Positions 63,483-64,000 of a DNA stretch of 64,000 nt are shown here, piece after piece. The stretch covers positions 3,701,501 to 3,765,500 of the forward strand of contig JABWDB010000009.1 of assembly GCA_019614645.1 (NCBI GenBank). The letters run 5' to 3'. The stretch's first letter is position 1; every line of letters begins with the position of its first letter. Source of the stretch: Stratiolaelaps scimitus. Taxonomy: Eukaryota > Arthropoda > Arachnida > Mesostigmata > Laelapidae. A program made the position numbers and the translations under genes. The notes beneath the pieces were generated by a model that saw only the letters and a list, made by a program, of their open reading frames with translations, had not been told where the DNA came from and made no database searches.

Positions 63483-64000
63483 AATCTCGGAGACTAGTTC
63501 ACGCAGCGTGCAGTTTCCCCACGGGGTGTGGTGACGCTGTTAGCTCCGCGTGATGCGGGGAACGGCACTGTTGGGAGGACTACATCGACGGACGGCTTGC
63601 TCATTCATATGATATAGCAGACCAATCGTTTACGACGATAACTAAAATGGCCGCAGGACGCGTACGTAGGCGACGTACTTTGACTGGATCGTTTTTATGC
63701 TTCGCGCCTGTTCGCTTCAGAAAACAAACGCTTTGCAACTTGCGCAGAGGCAGGTTTAAGGACGGATGCGCCGTCCCCGAAGCGCCATGTTTAAATCGTA
63801 GAGGGTGCTGAGGGTGCGGGGATGTGTGATGAATCTGTGTGTGTGTGTGCGCGTGTGTCTGCTCAAATGCACGCTTGCTTCGTAACCAAGAGAGCAATTC
63901 ACGTTCGGCCGTGGATGCGGCGGTTAAGCAGAAAATGCAATTAGACTCGACCACAGCATTTAGAAGACCTGCAATATCGTTTTTTTTCCGCATACTGGTT

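Larger units (their letters stand above)
62013..64000 (+). other. CAPS intron 12 (partial), open at window end
   Basis: I find no match to the conserved CAPS block expected next (EIKERLR...FRYCFPFGRPEGALK), so the gene must continue past base 64000. The stretch holds (CAA)n near 62412-62433, (TA)n at 62686-62711 and 63373-63400, (CAG)n at 62981-62998 and 63201-63218, (GCTC)n at about 63459-63482 and (TG)n near 63836-63860. Confidence 0.6.

Overview
This window is animal nuclear DNA. It has split coding exons with GT..AG introns, long non-coding stretches, and very frequent simple repeats, especially (TA)n and (GA)n. I recognise one gene: the 5' two-thirds or so of a calcium-dependent activator protein for secretion (CAPS; vertebrate CADPS, nematode unc-31), on the + strand. 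Its protein resembles CAPS of protostome animals. An arthropod is my best guess, but the sequence alone does not fix the species.

Layout. Bases 1-15640 hold no gene I can support; the stretch carries microsatellites, GC-rich blocks, a degenerate duplicated segment and one copy of a short dispersed element. The start codon of CAPS is at 15641, with an in-frame stop just upstream. Twelve coding exons follow: 15641-15715, 25272-25466, 26385-26510, 28164-28379, 30701-30841, 34599-34793, 35692-35772, 39727-39896, 50314-50482, 52215-52368, 53159-54023 and, less surely, 61944-62012. All junctions keep frame. Together they encode about 818 residues. The C-terminal half, with the MUN/Munc13-homology and dense-core-vesicle-binding regions, must lie beyond base 64000.

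The encoded protein has an acidic, Ser/Pro/Gln-rich N-terminus, then a conserved CAPS-specific N-terminal region (residues about 133-400), a C2 domain (about 422-550), a PH domain (about 553-658), and the start of the conserved region leading to the MUN domain. CAPS primes dense-core vesicles for Ca2+-triggered exocytosis at the plasma membrane. Nothing else in the window looks like a partner gene.

Introns range from 790 to 10417 bases. I could not identify a nested gene in any of them. Notable non-coding structure includes a ~105-bp element present twice with different flanking direct repeats, a perfect 32-nt hairpin palindrome, a 27-bp exact tandem duplication, overlapping alternative inverted repeats, and roughly one long (TA)n tract every 2.5 kb. 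Open frames over 100 codons other than the CAPS exons look like chance or repeat-driven frames. Two that cannot be dismissed outright are listed among the findings.
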